A stretch of DNA of 64,000 nt from Triatoma infestans (taxonomy: Eukaryota; Arthropoda; Insecta; Hemiptera; Reduviidae): the NCBI GenBank assembly GCA_011037195.1, contig JAAEAF010002640.1:1-64000 (forward strand), in the 5' to 3' direction. The notes beneath the pieces were generated by a model that was not told where the DNA came from, did not search any database, and worked only from the letters and a program-made list of their open reading frames with translations. Positions 53,943 through 64,000 of this stretch are shown here, piece after piece (the first letter of the stretch is position 1; each line of letters begins with the position of its first letter). The position numbers and the translations under genes were made by a program.

Positions 53943-56900
53943 AAACTAAACAGCTATCTAACTGTAAAGACAAGCCCCAAAACGAAACAAAAACACTCCC
54001 TTACTGTAAGGACAAACTCCAAAACAAATGGCTGATCGATACAGGATCAACCAGGAATTACATCACACCTACATCAATACCCCCCGACACACCAATTCAC
54101 GCTGAACCCTTCTCTATAACCACACCAGCGGGATCTAGAGACGGAAATTCCTATATCAATCTCAACCTTCAACCCCATTTCGGAATTAATTACGAAGCCA
54201 AACTCTATGTATTTCCATTCTCAAACGATTACCACATGTTACTTGGACAAGAAACAATGACTAAACTCAACCTGGTCTTAGACTTCAATACGAACACTAT
54301 TACTTATCCTGGTGTTACAATTGCAATTGAAAACTCAGAAAACAATGACATTTCCTTACACATCAAACACTATAACAAACTACCTACAAAAGAAATAGAA
54401 AAAATCATAAGAACAGAACACATGTTACCAGAAGAAAAAACTCCTTTACTAAAACTTTTAACCAAATACCCCAAAATAATAAGACTAGAGAATGACAAAC
54501 TAAGCTCCACAAATCTACTAAAACATGAAATAAAAACAGAAGACAACATCCCCGTATACTCGCGTAACTACAGGTACCCTGTAGTTTATAAGGAAAAAGT
54601 GAATCAGGAAATCAAAAAACTATTAGACAATCAAATAATCAGACCCTCAAAATCACCCTACAACTCCCCAATATGGGTAGTCCCGAAAAAACCAGACGCA
54701 TCCGGTAAGGAAAAAATACGCGTCGTAGTGGACTACAGAAATTTAAATAAGAAAACAATTAGCGATAGATTTCCTTTACCCAACATCGAGGACCTATTAA
54801 ACCAATTGGGAAAAGCCAAATACTTTAGTGCTATAGATCTAGCATCCGGATTCCACCAAATAGAAATGGAACCTAATTCAATAGCAAAAACTGCCTTCAG
54901 CACCGACTCAGGACACTATGAGTTCTTGAGAATGCCCTTCGGTCTAAAGAATGCTCCACCCACATTCCAAAGAGCAATGAATATCGTGTTTGCCAACACC
55001 GAAAACGTATTGGTATACATGGACGATATAATAATATTCTCCAAAACAATCGACCAGCATATTTCAGACCTGGAAAAAACATTCAAGCTACTCGAACAGC
55101 ATAACCTCAAAATCCAACTAGATAAAACAGAATTCTTTAAGAAAGAAATCACATTCTTAGGGCATATTATATCGGCTCAAGGGATACGACCGAATCCAAT
55201 TAAAATTCTAGCAGTAAAAGAGTTCCCAATACCAAAACCCAAAAACAAATCAAACAATTCTTAGGACTCACAGGATATTATCGCAAAATGATTAAAAACT
55301 ATGCAAAGGTAGCGAAACCCCTAACCGAGAAACTAAGACAAAACAACGACCCTATAAAACCAGATGATACTTACGTAGAAGCCTTTAATAAACTAAAAAA
55401 CATGCTAATCAACAGCCCCATACTACAATTCCCTGATTTCAGTAAGACCTTTACCTTAACTACTGACGCTTCTAACTATGCCATAGGAGCAGTCCTATCA
55501 CAAAACGTATCCGGAAAAGACCTTCCCATCTCTTACGCCTCCCGCACACTAAATAAACGAGAAGAAAACCTCAGTACCATAGAAAAAGAGCTATTGGCCA
55601 TTGTATGGGCATGTAAACATTTCAGACCCTATCTATACGGAAGAAACTTTATAATTTGCACCGATCACAAACCGTTGCAATACTTACATAATATGAAGGA
55701 CCCCAGTGCAAAACTACTTAGATGGAAGAACCAATTATCCGATTATGATTTCGAAATAAAACATGTAGACGGGAAAACCAACTACGTTGCAGACGCCCTG
55801 TCCCGCAATCCTGTTCCCTTAAATATCATACTTGGAGACGTCCCAAATATAGCAACACCATCAGATCAAGCTGACGACATGAATGAAGTCAACCCTTTTG
55901 ACCCTCTCGAGTCCCCCTATCTAGAACAGATCCTAGAAAGACCCCTAGAAGATGATGAAATCTCAAAAATAATAAACGAAATCGACCCCCCAGAAGAAAT
56001 ACCCCCAATGGACCTAGAAGAAATAATCATGGACGCCCTAAGAGAAATAAATGATTCCCCAAAAGAAATAAATGATTCCCCAAAAGAAATAAACGGTCCC
56101 CAATGCAATGAGTCCCAAAAAAATCCCCTAGATAACAATGAAGTAACCGAGGAAGCAATCCCCAATCAATTTATAATCATTGCAGATAAAAAGAAATGTG
56201 TGAACACTGAGAAACACCAAATACACATAAATATTGGTAACCCTGAAAACAGTAAATCAAAAACCTACTTCGGCAACCGCACGAGATTAATATGGCTAGT
56301 TGCATGGCCACATAAAGAAGTACTGACCAAACATTGCTTAGAATTCCTTAAACCCAATACTACATACGGCCTGTATTGTTCTAACCAAGCCACAGTAATG
56401 AACAATATTTTAGAAGACGTATTTAAAATATTCCAAGAAGTTATAGCAACAACTTACCCCACTATACGAATAAAAAGATATTTCAAAATTAACATTGACG
56501 TCGAAACCAGAAACGATCAAATCGAATTGATCCAGAATTACCACATAGGCAAAACATGTCACCGCGGCATTAATGATACCTACGAAAAACTAAAAGCAAA
56601 ATACTACTGGCCCCGCATGACAGATAGCATCACGGAAGTTATTAATAATTGCGACACATGCAAAAGAGCAAAGTATGAACGAAACCCCCCAAAACAGAAA
56701 TTTAAATTAACTCCTACACCCAGCAAACCTTTTGAGAAACTACAAATTGATACCCTATTTTTCTCAAATACTCCCATCCTAACACTAATAGACTGCTTCT
56801 CAAAGAGAATGACCGCTTTCATAATTACCTCAACCAATAGTACAGAAGTAATAGACAAACTGAGAGACTATCTTAGCAACTTCCCTGCGCCCCAAGAAAT

Positions 56901-57615
56901 CCAAGCAGATAATGGAAAAGAATTCGCTAATAAGGGATTCGAATCATTTTTAAATTACAATAATATCACCCTCTATTTAACTACTCCACACCATCATAAT
57001 TCCAACGGCCTCATCAACCGCGCACACTCCACACTGATAGAGTTACTCAACCTAATTCGTACAGACGAACCCAAATTACCACTAACCCAAACACTATAAC
57101 TCGCAATGATAGCCTATAACAATACACCAAATGGAACACTGAAACTCAGCCCTAATGAAATTAGTTTCGGAACCACTTTCCCCACAGAGCAAAATCAAGC
57201 CACTATCTTCGAAGTCCAAATCGAGGAATATCATAAAGAAAAACAATTAATCCACAAAGCTATCAAGAGCCTAATTGAAAAAGAAAAAACAGAAAGAACT
57301 GACTTACTCAATGAAGACAGAGAAAACATAGACATACCCCCAGGCAAAATATATGTAAAAACCCATAATCGAAATAAAGCCAAGCCCAAGTACAAACCTG
57401 TAATATATGACCCAACTAAACAAAAAATACTAACAGGCAAAACAAAAGAGACAAAAATACATCCTACACAACTTAAACGCCCCAGAAAATTTGAAGACCA
57501 CTCAAGTGAACTTTCTTGTTCGCAGGGCAGACAAACTAATGGAAACCGACATGACTACCCTAACATCCATAACAATTATGATTCTCCTAAGCCTGGAACT
57601 AGTGACAACCTATAA
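53930..57615 (+). pseudogene. pol: pol polyprotein (protease, RT, RNase H, integrase), two lesions
   Basis: Protease: KWLIDTGSTRNYI near 54030. RT: FPLPNIEDLLNQLG, FSAIDLASGFHQIEM, FGLKNAPPTFQRAM and VYMDDIIIFSK (catalytic Asp pair, about 55015). RNase H: LTTDASNYAIGAVLSQ and ICTDHKPLQYLHN. Integrase: an H...H...C...C finger (YHIGKTCHRGINDTYEKLK to NCDTCKRAK), QIDTLFF and IQADNGKEF supply the two Asp. At the usual Glu the sequence reads SNGLINRAHSTL, with Asn instead. A frameshift lies in an A-rich run near 55240-55262 and an in-frame TAA at 57097-57099. The chain ends at 57615 and overlaps the env start. A short GAAATAAATGATTCCCCAAA repeat (three units, 56045-56096) lies between RNase H and integrase. 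Confidence 0.85.
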
Positions 57616-58657
57616 AAGCACCAGTATACATAAAGGCCCCGGTATAATTCCCATCAAGATACAGGATTCCTATATGATTAATAAATACTTTACCTATATG
57701 CATTCCATCAATATCACCTCCCTCCAGGAAGAATTAAACAATATCGATTATACCCTTAACTCCCTAAAAGAACCAAAAAGAGATCCAAAACAAACCTATA
57801 TCGAACACCTCAAAATTAACTCCCATTCCTTACTACGTTCCTACATGAAAGCTCACATCAAGTACGCACAAAACAAACTAGACCACGTTCTTGTAAACTC
57901 AAAAGTCACCAGACCAAAACGCGGCTTAATAAACGCCCTAGGTACCGCAATATCCTGGATAACCGGTAATATGGACGCCAATGACAAAAAGTACTACGAC
58001 CAAATGATACGAAAGATAGAAAAGAATGACTATCACTTAGAACATAACGTTTTACAACAATTAACCATCAACAAAAAACTCATAAACGAATTTAATAAAG
58101 ATATCGCGATCATCCGCGACAACAACCAAAAGGTAAAGAAATTATTAAACTATGATATCAGTAATACCATGGAAATAAACCAACTATACGCCACCCTCCA
58201 TTCGGCCCTTACCCTTATAATTAATAAAATCAACGATCTAGATGACTCAGTAGAATTCTGCAAATTAGGAATTATACATAGTAGCATTATTTCACAAAAG
58301 GAATTAATGCAACTGCAATATATTAACAACATCAAATTGATAGCCAACAATGCGAAATTTCTATGGCAAGTCGGAAAAACCTATTGCTCAATCACCCCTA
58401 CACACCTTCATTATTTAGTCCAACTCCCTGTTGAAACCCCTTTAACAGAAACCTATTTCCTCCTATCTTACCCCTACGATCACTTAAATCAAACATTTAC
58501 CATATCCACTTTTCCCTCACTAATCCTGAAAACTGATAAACTATACACAGCTCAGTGTGAACTCCTATTAAATAATTATTATTGTAAAAATGCAACCATT
58601 ATAGACAATGAATGTATATTTAATCTTTTAATAATATGGAAGACAAATGTAAAATAA
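57491..58657 (+). pseudogene. env: env, N-terminal and central part (fusion-protein type)
   Basis: A 388-codon frame overlaps the end of pol. After an N-terminal hydrophobic segment (TLTSITIMILLSLELV, likely signal peptide), residues 141-144 are RPKR, a furin-type site. A glycine/alanine hydrophobic stretch follows (GLINALGTAISWITG), as in the gypsy/baculovirus F family. The rest is helix-rich. The frame is lost near 58625-58657 by a shift into the next piece. Env of this type is used for entry in infectious errantiviruses, but the lesion makes this copy non-functional. Confidence 0.8.
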
Positions 58658-59211
58658 TAACTATCCCTAAGCCCAAACCTTTTGTAAAGTATATAGACAT
58701 TGTCAATAAATACTTAATATATGAAACACCAATTGTAAACATTAAGAAAAACAATGCAAGTTTCACTGTAAATATTAAGAATACTGCTTTATTAACTCTC
58801 GAAAATGGAGAGCAGATTATCAATTGTAAACCCATTTATGTTTATAATGAATTTGAAAATGTATTAATCAACCCATCCATTCCCAATACATACGATACCC
58901 TTAATATCTCCTTCCTTACCCTTCACGACTTAAATATAAAAATGAAACCCCTGGAAGAGCTCGAAGAAGAACCACCCTCAGGCCATACATCAACTCTGTT
59001 CATCATAACAATCGTCGCTCTCTGCCTCTCAATCGCTCACATAATAGTGCAACACAGAAAACGAATCTACAAACTTATAATAACAAAAAGGGAATCACGA
59101 CCACAACAAATAGAAACCATGGAAGACACACCAATACCTCTTCAGCAGCAGCCAAGTCACACCTTTTCAACAACCATGGCAGCCTACCAACAACATCTTC
59201 AGATGCAGTAA
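58636..59211 (+). pseudogene. env: env, C-terminal part with membrane anchor
   Basis: Continues env in another frame. An ectodomain stretch precedes a single membrane segment (STLFIITIVALCLSIAHIIV). A basic cytoplasmic tail follows (QHRKRIYKLIITKRES), ending in a Gln/Pro-rich end at stop 59209-59211. The order fits the end of gypsy-type Env. About 50 bp separates it from the 3' purine tract and LTR. Confidence 0.75.
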
Positions 59212-59251
59212 TCATCCAGAACCTCCAAATTTCGTGAGGACACGAAAACTT

Positions 59252-59262
59252 AAGGACGGAGG
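59252..59262 (+). promoter_or_regulatory. Polypurine tract of the errantivirus-like element
   Basis: aaggacggagg immediately before the 3' LTR start at 59263 is the expected plus-strand primer site. Confidence 0.7.
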
Positions 59263-59566
59263 AGTTATATAACCAAAATAGTCTACATTCCACTTTATCA
59301 TTTCCTCTTCCTGGAACCTTGATATAAGGTCATCCTTTTACTATAAATATGGCAGTCCTCTCTTGGCAAAGACAGTTCTGCTCTACCATTCAACAAGTGA
59401 CACCACTCTATCCAAGTAAGTCGTGAACATTCCTCCCTTTCCCTACATATTTTACATTAACTGTTTAATTTATGAACTTTTGTAATTGAATTTAACTATT
59501 GTATTATTGAGAAAAATAAACTTTGCATTTTTTAAAAACTAACAAACAGTTGTGTAAAATATAACT
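59263..59566 (+). repeat. Errantivirus-like 3' LTR
   Basis: Same length and ends as the 5' LTR. About six differences by eye, most of them clustered in 59420-59455. Confidence 0.85.
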
Positions 59567-60065
59567 ACCGTTACCTATTCACTTAAATTCAACCGCCAAT
59601 AAGCTTCTTGAACAACTACCTATTGTATCACGATTTAGCATTCCCCGCTACATATCACATTCAAGTCCCTCAATCGTAGACATTGCTGGGTTCTGCGATG
59701 CTTCCGCACAGGCCTATGCCGCTGTTTTGTATATTGTATTTCGTGATAACGTCCTCGTTACGCCTACGTTATGGATTGCTAAATCTCGTGTAGCTCCATT
59801 AAAGCCGCTCACGATTCCTAGACTCGAGTTGTGCGCTGCTTTACTTTTAACTCGTTTATATGCTTCGCTCGATTTTTCTCTTTTCGCTCGTGCTCCTCCA
59901 AGGATACATTTCTTCTCCGACTCGCGTGACGTGCTTCACTGGCTGCACACACCTCCTCACTTGTTAAACACCTTTGTTTCAAACCGAGTAGTTACTATTC
60001 AAACCTTAGTGTTACCCAGTGGGCTCATGTACCCACCTCCGACAATCCAGCTGATTTAGCCACCA
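59567..60065 (+). pseudogene. BEL/Pao RNase H region
   Basis: Continues the BEL pol after the nested element: VSRFSIPRYIS, then IAGFCDASAQAYAAVLYIV (first catalytic Asp), RVAPLKPLTIPRLELCAALL (Glu motif) and FFSDSRDVLHWLH (next Asp). A frameshift near 60015 leads to WAHVPTSDNPADLATR in another frame. The order is as in BEL/Pao pol. Confidence 0.8.
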
Positions 60066-61132
60066 GAGCTATATTGCCGTGTAACTTCATTAACGATGAC
60101 AAAATGCGATTTTGGCTTCGTGGCCCTGCCTTCTTAAATTCTGCTGTTGATGATTGGCCTGCCCCGTTTGACAGTGCCCAATTTAATCATACTCTTGTGT
60201 CACCCGCTGAACCGCAGTGTTTAATTTCTGTAAATTCGTTAAACTCTGATTTAACAGACTACATTCAAAACGTTTCTTCATTGGTTAAACTCAAACGTGT
60301 TTTCGCCTGGATAACCCGCTTTATTAATAACGCTCGAGCTGCTAAATTTAAATCTGATTTGTTTCAGGGACCGTTGTCCGCGTCAGAGCTGACTCAGGCT
60401 GAGTTAACGTTAGTGCGAATTACTCAGCGTCAGTATTTTCCCCAGCTCACCCGAGACTTGAATTCTAACGCTGCCATCGCCATTGCTTACTCCAAATTGT
60501 CGCCTTTTTTGGATTCAACCGGTCTCATCAGGGTGGGCGGGAGACTGACCCTCTCTAAGTTGAGTTTTCATTCAAAGCACCCCCTACTGTTGCCAAAGGT
60601 GGCGCATCTATCTCGACTTATATGTGTTCACTTTCATGTTATGTATTTACACGCGGGCCCTAACACTGTGTTACCCGCTATTCGTTCGCAATTTTGGATA
60701 CTTTCTCTTCGTAGTCTTCTTCGTCAATGCATACACAGCTGCATTACGTGTCACCGTTTTAGGGCTCAGACTTATCAACCCTTAATGGCGCCGCTTCCGG
60801 CACACCGCGTCGAATTTATACGACCGTTCGCTCATGTTGGAGTGGATTTCGCTGGTCCGTTTTCCACTCGCACCTCAACACTTCGCAAATACCACCTAAC
60901 TAAGGGTTATCTATGTTTATTCATATGTTCCGCTTTCCGCACTCTAGTCAACGTGGGCGACGTAGTATACATCAAGTTTGCCAACACCTCTCCGCTTTCG
61001 TGGCCATTGGGGCGCATCCTTAACCTCTTCCCTGGACCCGATCGTATCTCCCGCGTCGCCTCCATTCGCACCCGTGACGGCGTTGTCACTCGTCCGGTGC
61101 GCAGTCTCATTCCTCTTCCTATCCAGGGCTGA
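60066..61132 (+). pseudogene. BEL/Pao integrase N- and C-terminal parts, catalytic core deleted
   Basis: Open from about 60062 to the stop at 61132. FWLRGPAFL and a long helical part lead to GGRLTLSKLSFHSKHPLLLP. An HHCC finger follows, with one His in VHFHVMYLHAG and the Cys pair in CIHSCITCHRF. The start of the core reads FAHVGVDFAGPF with the first Asp. After YLCLFICSAFRT the sequence jumps to NVGDVVYIKFANTSPLSWPL, the C-terminal strand of BEL integrases. The second Asp and Glu region is missing: an in-frame deletion of roughly 200 codons near 60945. Confidence 0.8.
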
Positions 61133-61239
61133 GTACAACTCACCCCACTATCCCTATCTCCCTGCTTTCCCCGATTCCTTATACCCTATCCTTCCTTGAA
61201 TTTTCCCATTATGGTACCCTCAGTAAAATCTTAACGATT

Positions 61240-61253
61240 TTAGGTGGGCGGTA
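61240..61253 (+). promoter_or_regulatory. BEL/Pao polypurine tract
   Basis: ttaggtgggcggta precedes the 3' LTR. A purine-rich tract at this place primes plus-strand DNA in LTR elements. Confidence 0.7.
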
Positions 61254-61916
61254 TGTTTAATCTCCTGACGCCTTTTTGTCTCCCAATGTATACCTTTTGC
61301 AACACATATGTTACTTTCGGCTGTTGTCGTAATTACGATAACTTCCGATTGTACATTCTCCGTATCACCTCCAATCAGTTAGTTCTGTAGTATTCTGTTC
61401 GAAAACTGTTGTACCATACGCTCGTACACGCACGGAAGTGCTCTCTACTTTCCACCGTGCTACCTCGCATGTTAAGTGCATTTCGTTTTCTCTCTGTTAG
61501 TTTACCGCAAAGTATACGAGCGTGTCGTTTCTCGCCTCTTTCGTTACACCGCATTTTCACGGGTACGCAGTTTTCCGTTATTCTCGTTACACCGCATGTT
61601 CTCCGCTTAAGTACAGTACATCATACAAAGGAATCTACTTATGCCTACTTGGCCTCCAATCTGCTCGCCTTTTAGACTGGAGGATCACCATCTACGTTCA
61701 CAAAGGTATCTGGGGCCAGGGGGAGTGGGGGAGTCGACTCTCTTTTCCTTTTGGGATCCCTTTCCTTGGAGCGTTGTTAAGCCAGTGTCCACATCTTACA
61801 AGGTAAGCGTTCTATTATTCATACTTATTTGAATTAGTATTCTCTGTTTCCCCGCATTAAGAACTACACCCTATCAAATACAGTCCACTTACCGCTTTGT
61901 TTGACAAGATCATATA
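61254..61916 (+). repeat. BEL/Pao right LTR
   Basis: Same 663-bp length and start as the left LTR. Followed by GTTAT (61917-61921) and LINE sequence. Confidence 0.8.
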
Positions 61917-62650
61917 GTTATTAACCTGTGGTCAGTTTAAAAGTTGAAACTATTTGAAATATCTATATCTTTAATTAATTTTCTACCCTTAGCTAATACA
62001 TATTTATTTCATTTTTTACTCTTGCATTGGGGGAAAGCCATGTCCATTTCTTTCCTATCCTTTTTTTAAAAAAGGTGTTCATTATATATAATTTATTTTC
62101 CAAACAAAAATTGACTAATACTTCTCCTCTTAAATTCCTTTGTTTATAACCATAATGGCCGACGACTATTTCCTCATCTATTATTTTTTCCCCAATTGAC
62201 TATTGAAGTCCCCGATTATTAATATGTGGTTCCGGAAGTTACATTTAATGTTATTCATCACCATTCTCAGATCATTACAAAAGCCGTAACATTCTTCATC
62301 CTCCAACTCACTTGTAGAGGCATACACCTGAATCAAATTCAACATTCGTTTACCTATTATTTGTACTTGTAATAAACCGATCCTATCTGAAAAAACTTGA
62401 AACTTATGATCTTGCTTTTTAAATAACCTTTGATTAAAAATCCTATAATTCGACATCCATAAGTTTCACCACAGTAAGCAAAAATATATTCCGACTTTCT
62501 ACTGATAATTTTTTCTTCACCCAATCTAACCTCTGAAATACCTAAAATGTCAATTGTTGATTTGGACAATGCATTTTCTAATTCAATCAATCTATCTTCA
62601 GAGCGTAATGTGCCGATTTTTATGTCAAACGTATTATCATATTCTGAATT
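61917..62650 (-). pseudogene. RTE-like LINE endonuclease domain, frameshifted
   Basis: Minus-strand pieces: IELENALSKSTIDILGISEV (catalytic Glu region), FAYCGETYGCRIIGFLIKGY, LLQVQIIGKRMLNLIQVYAS and ILIIGDFNSQLGK (GDFN). Then come KKWTWLSPNARVKNEI and DHRL (the SDH motif region) just before the BEL insertion. Frame breaks occur near 62450, 62180 and 62010. This is the 5' half of the LINE whose RT lies at 49-50 kb. Confidence 0.8.
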
Positions 62651-62832
62651 TCTATTTTTAACTATACTTTTATTTCTTTTATTGTTTAATGGGAGGTAAG
62701 TAAGGAGTCATATTCTCCTTGGCTGACAAGTCCTACTGGGAGAAGTGAGTTCCTATCTTCTAATTGTCCGGGCCTTGTTGCTATTCATTACCTTCATTAC
62801 TTTTTCCTGCTGAAGAACGTGAAATAGACCGT

Positions 62833-63600
62833 TCACGTATAGAAATTTGTCCTAATTTCTTGGAGTACTTGAGCTTTAGGTCTTTTATTACTTTTATCAG
62901 AAGTCTGTGGTGTTGTTTCTTTTTTTGGAGGGGTTATACTTAGGCCTCTTTTGTTACTAGTTTTTGCTATAAAATCTCTCACAATTAACTTATCGTAAGG
63001 AATAAGTGCATACTTTCCGTCTTCCCTTGCCTTCACCATATCCTCCAATAGTTGCTTTCTTTTAATTCTTACCATTTTTGGAAAATCTTCTGTTACATAA
63101 AAACCAGTATTTTTTAATTTACGTTTATTATTAAGAATTTCATTTCTCTTATCTTGAGAGATTAAGGTGATGCGTACTTGTTTCACACCTAGCCTTTTAA
63201 TACTGTCAATCTCCAATTCCTGCAAATTTATATTCAAAAACTCTTTCGCAAATGAAATAACCTTTTCTCGTAACAAATAAATATTTGTTTCAGACTCCTC
63301 TAGTCCGTGTAATATCAAATTTCGTTTCCTTACTTCTTTCTCCAGAAAGTGAATTTTCTCTTCCTGTTCTTTGACAGCAGCCTCTAATGAAACAATTTTT
63401 TCAGAAAATTTATTTAATAACATTTCCGTTTGACAATTCATATCTTTTTTTATTTCCTATTTGAATGCAACAATACTTTATGGGTTGCCGTTTCTATACT
63501 AATTTGTTCTTTAATTTCATTACGCAAAGTTAAAATCATATCTTTAAAAGTCTGTAATTCATTGTGCAGTTTATTAAATAATCAGAATATTATTACTTAT
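62833..63600 (-). pseudogene. LINE ORF1 (coiled coil and RNA-binding domain)
   Basis: The 202-codon frame from 63441 begins with a heptad coiled coil (VSLEAAVKEQEEKIHFLEKE), followed by VRKRNLILHGLEESE, an RRM-like strand typical of L1/RTE ORF1 proteins. It continues VRITLISQDKRNEILNNKRK and GFYVTEDFPKMVRIKRKQLL, the C-terminal single-strand-binding part. Upstream (63600-63460), MILTLRNEIKEQISIE lies in another frame and extends the coiled coil, so a frameshift near 63455 split it. The tail (TPPKKETTPQTSDKSNKRPK) is basic. Confidence 0.8.
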
Positions 63601-63619
63601 TAACTAGTTTTCAAATTTA

Positions 63620-64000
63620 TGATAATATAAACTGAAATCTATTTGTATGTAAGATGAGATGTAAATTTAATAACAATATTTATTTGATGTAATAAGTTCC
63701 TCTATTCCAACTATATTATACTATTGTGTTGATAAACAGCAGTGACTCACCTATGTTCACATGAATCCCCCACTCTTATTAGCTTCTTGTATTTGTAATT
63801 CAAACTTGTTAAATGTGAAAAAAAAATTATTTAATATGATATAATCAGTGTCTAACGGTATGTATAATCAGGATCTAAGGAATACAACAAAACACGATAT
63901 AATATTCAAGCTACATATTCCATATATCATATTATAAGCTTTGAAATACATATGGTAAGCTTTAAAATACTATGAATAGCACAATTCGATATAACATCGA
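63620..64000. other. Right flank, AT-rich, with a tandem motif shared with 48.57 kb
   Basis: The 63840-63870 words (tataatcagtgtctaacgg and atcaggatctaagg) match the repeat left of the LINE tail. No gene seen. Confidence 0.4.

Larger units (their letters stand above)
52134..59566 (+). mobile_element. Errantivirus-like Ty3/Gypsy element with env, nearly complete
   Basis: Two 304-bp LTRs (52134-52437, 59263-59566) begin AGTTATATAACC and end ATAACT. They differ at about six positions by eye, so the insertion is fairly recent. A primer-binding site follows the 5' LTR and a purine tract (aaggacggagg) precedes the 3' LTR. gag, pol and env are all present, each with few lesions. It sits inside the BEL/Pao pol between WDDT and the next BEL codons. 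Flanking bases (acg, accg) do not form a clean duplication. Confidence 0.9.
50370..61916 (+). mobile_element. BEL/Pao LTR retrotransposon, truncated, hosting a nested Gypsy-type element
   Basis: Bounded by two 663-bp LTRs (50370-51032 and 61254-61916) starting TGTTTAATCTCC. A purine-rich tract aggtgggcgg precedes the 3' LTR. The internal part keeps RT, RNase H and the ends of integrase. gag, protease and the RT N-terminus are absent. The element lies in the LINE, with ATAGTTAT/GTTAT at each LTR edge. Between the left LTR and RT lies 334 bp of LINE sequence that also follows the right LTR, which is not the normal order (see findings). Confidence 0.8.
48616..63620 (-). mobile_element. RTE-like LINE, split by a nested BEL/Pao element
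   Basis: Minus-strand order: ORF1 (63441-62833), endonuclease (62650-61922), [BEL/Pao insertion 50370-61916], continuation of the endonuclease-RT linker (50369-50220), RT end (50037-49332), C-terminal region (49257-48850), then AATAAA and a TTA-type microsatellite tail. Reading frame and motif order continue across the insertion, with GTTAT duplicated on both sides. The C-terminal block (RGRQKKRWTDELVKHAGSSW) is typical of RTE-type endonuclease/RT proteins. The RT N-terminal half is deleted between 50037 and 50220. Confidence 0.8.

Noticed and set aside
53734..53973. Minus-strand ORFs within gag and pol of the Gypsy-type element
   Set aside because: Antisense shadows of the intact gag and pol frames.
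61409..61806. ORFs within the BEL LTR (also at 50527-50793)
   Set aside because: They recur identically in both LTRs and show no protein motif, so are non-coding LTR sequence.

Overview
This window looks like intergenic DNA from a large, AT-rich, repeat-dense animal genome. It carries no bacterial operons, and its recognisable coding DNA is almost entirely transposable elements in many states of decay. The element mix (an env-bearing errantivirus-type Ty3/Gypsy element, BEL/Pao, RTE-like and Jockey-like LINEs, a Penelope-like element, a tRNA-derived SINE, a hAT-like MITE) and TTAGG-like repeats point to an arthropod, most likely an insect and perhaps a hemipteran. The taxon is an inference.

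Layout. 0-1.3 kb: 3' half of a Penelope-like element with a GIY-YIG endonuclease (minus). 1.7-4.4 kb: copies of a very abundant dispersed repeat, here called DR, one split by a 414-bp hAT-like MITE. 4.5-7.9 kb: a decayed Ty3/Gypsy element, itself hit by a 62-bp tRNA-half-like insertion. 8.5-10.3 kb: a Jockey-like LINE. 12-13.9 kb: two further LINE remnants. 14-23 kb: DR copies, two palindromic insertions carrying hammerhead-ribozyme-like cores, and unexplained DNA. 23.7 kb: a tRNA-derived SINE. 25.1-26.0 kb: the only plausible host gene, an acidic coiled-coil protein. 26.9-30.7 kb: a LINE inserted in a DR copy with an exact 8-bp target duplication. 35.3-35.9 kb: a 25-bp minisatellite with higher-order structure. 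36.9-38.6 kb: an endogenous CRESS-DNA-virus copy with both Rep and Cap. 39-48 kb: many DR copies, a perfect 54-bp palindrome and another hammerhead-like motif. 48.6-63.8 kb: a three-level nest, with an errantivirus-like element inside a BEL/Pao element inside an RTE-like LINE.

The two strongest signals are the CRESS virus fossil and the hammerhead-like insertions. The virus fossil has rep and cap in the same orientation 2 bp apart, with the Rep nuclease half inverted relative to the helicase half. The hammerhead-like family appears at five loci. All have a CTGANGA box and a self-complementary ACGT or ACCGGT stem III. A GAAA box is intact at four loci, while the 13.5 kb copy and one arm of the 18.8 kb copy have lost an A. 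Three loci are insertions into DR copies with 9-13 bp target duplications, so DR shows the empty site. This resembles the minimal ribozymes known from Penelope-like elements.

Nearly every coding feature carries stops, frameshifts or deletions and should be read as a pseudogene. Positions of decayed repeats are approximate because they were aligned by eye.
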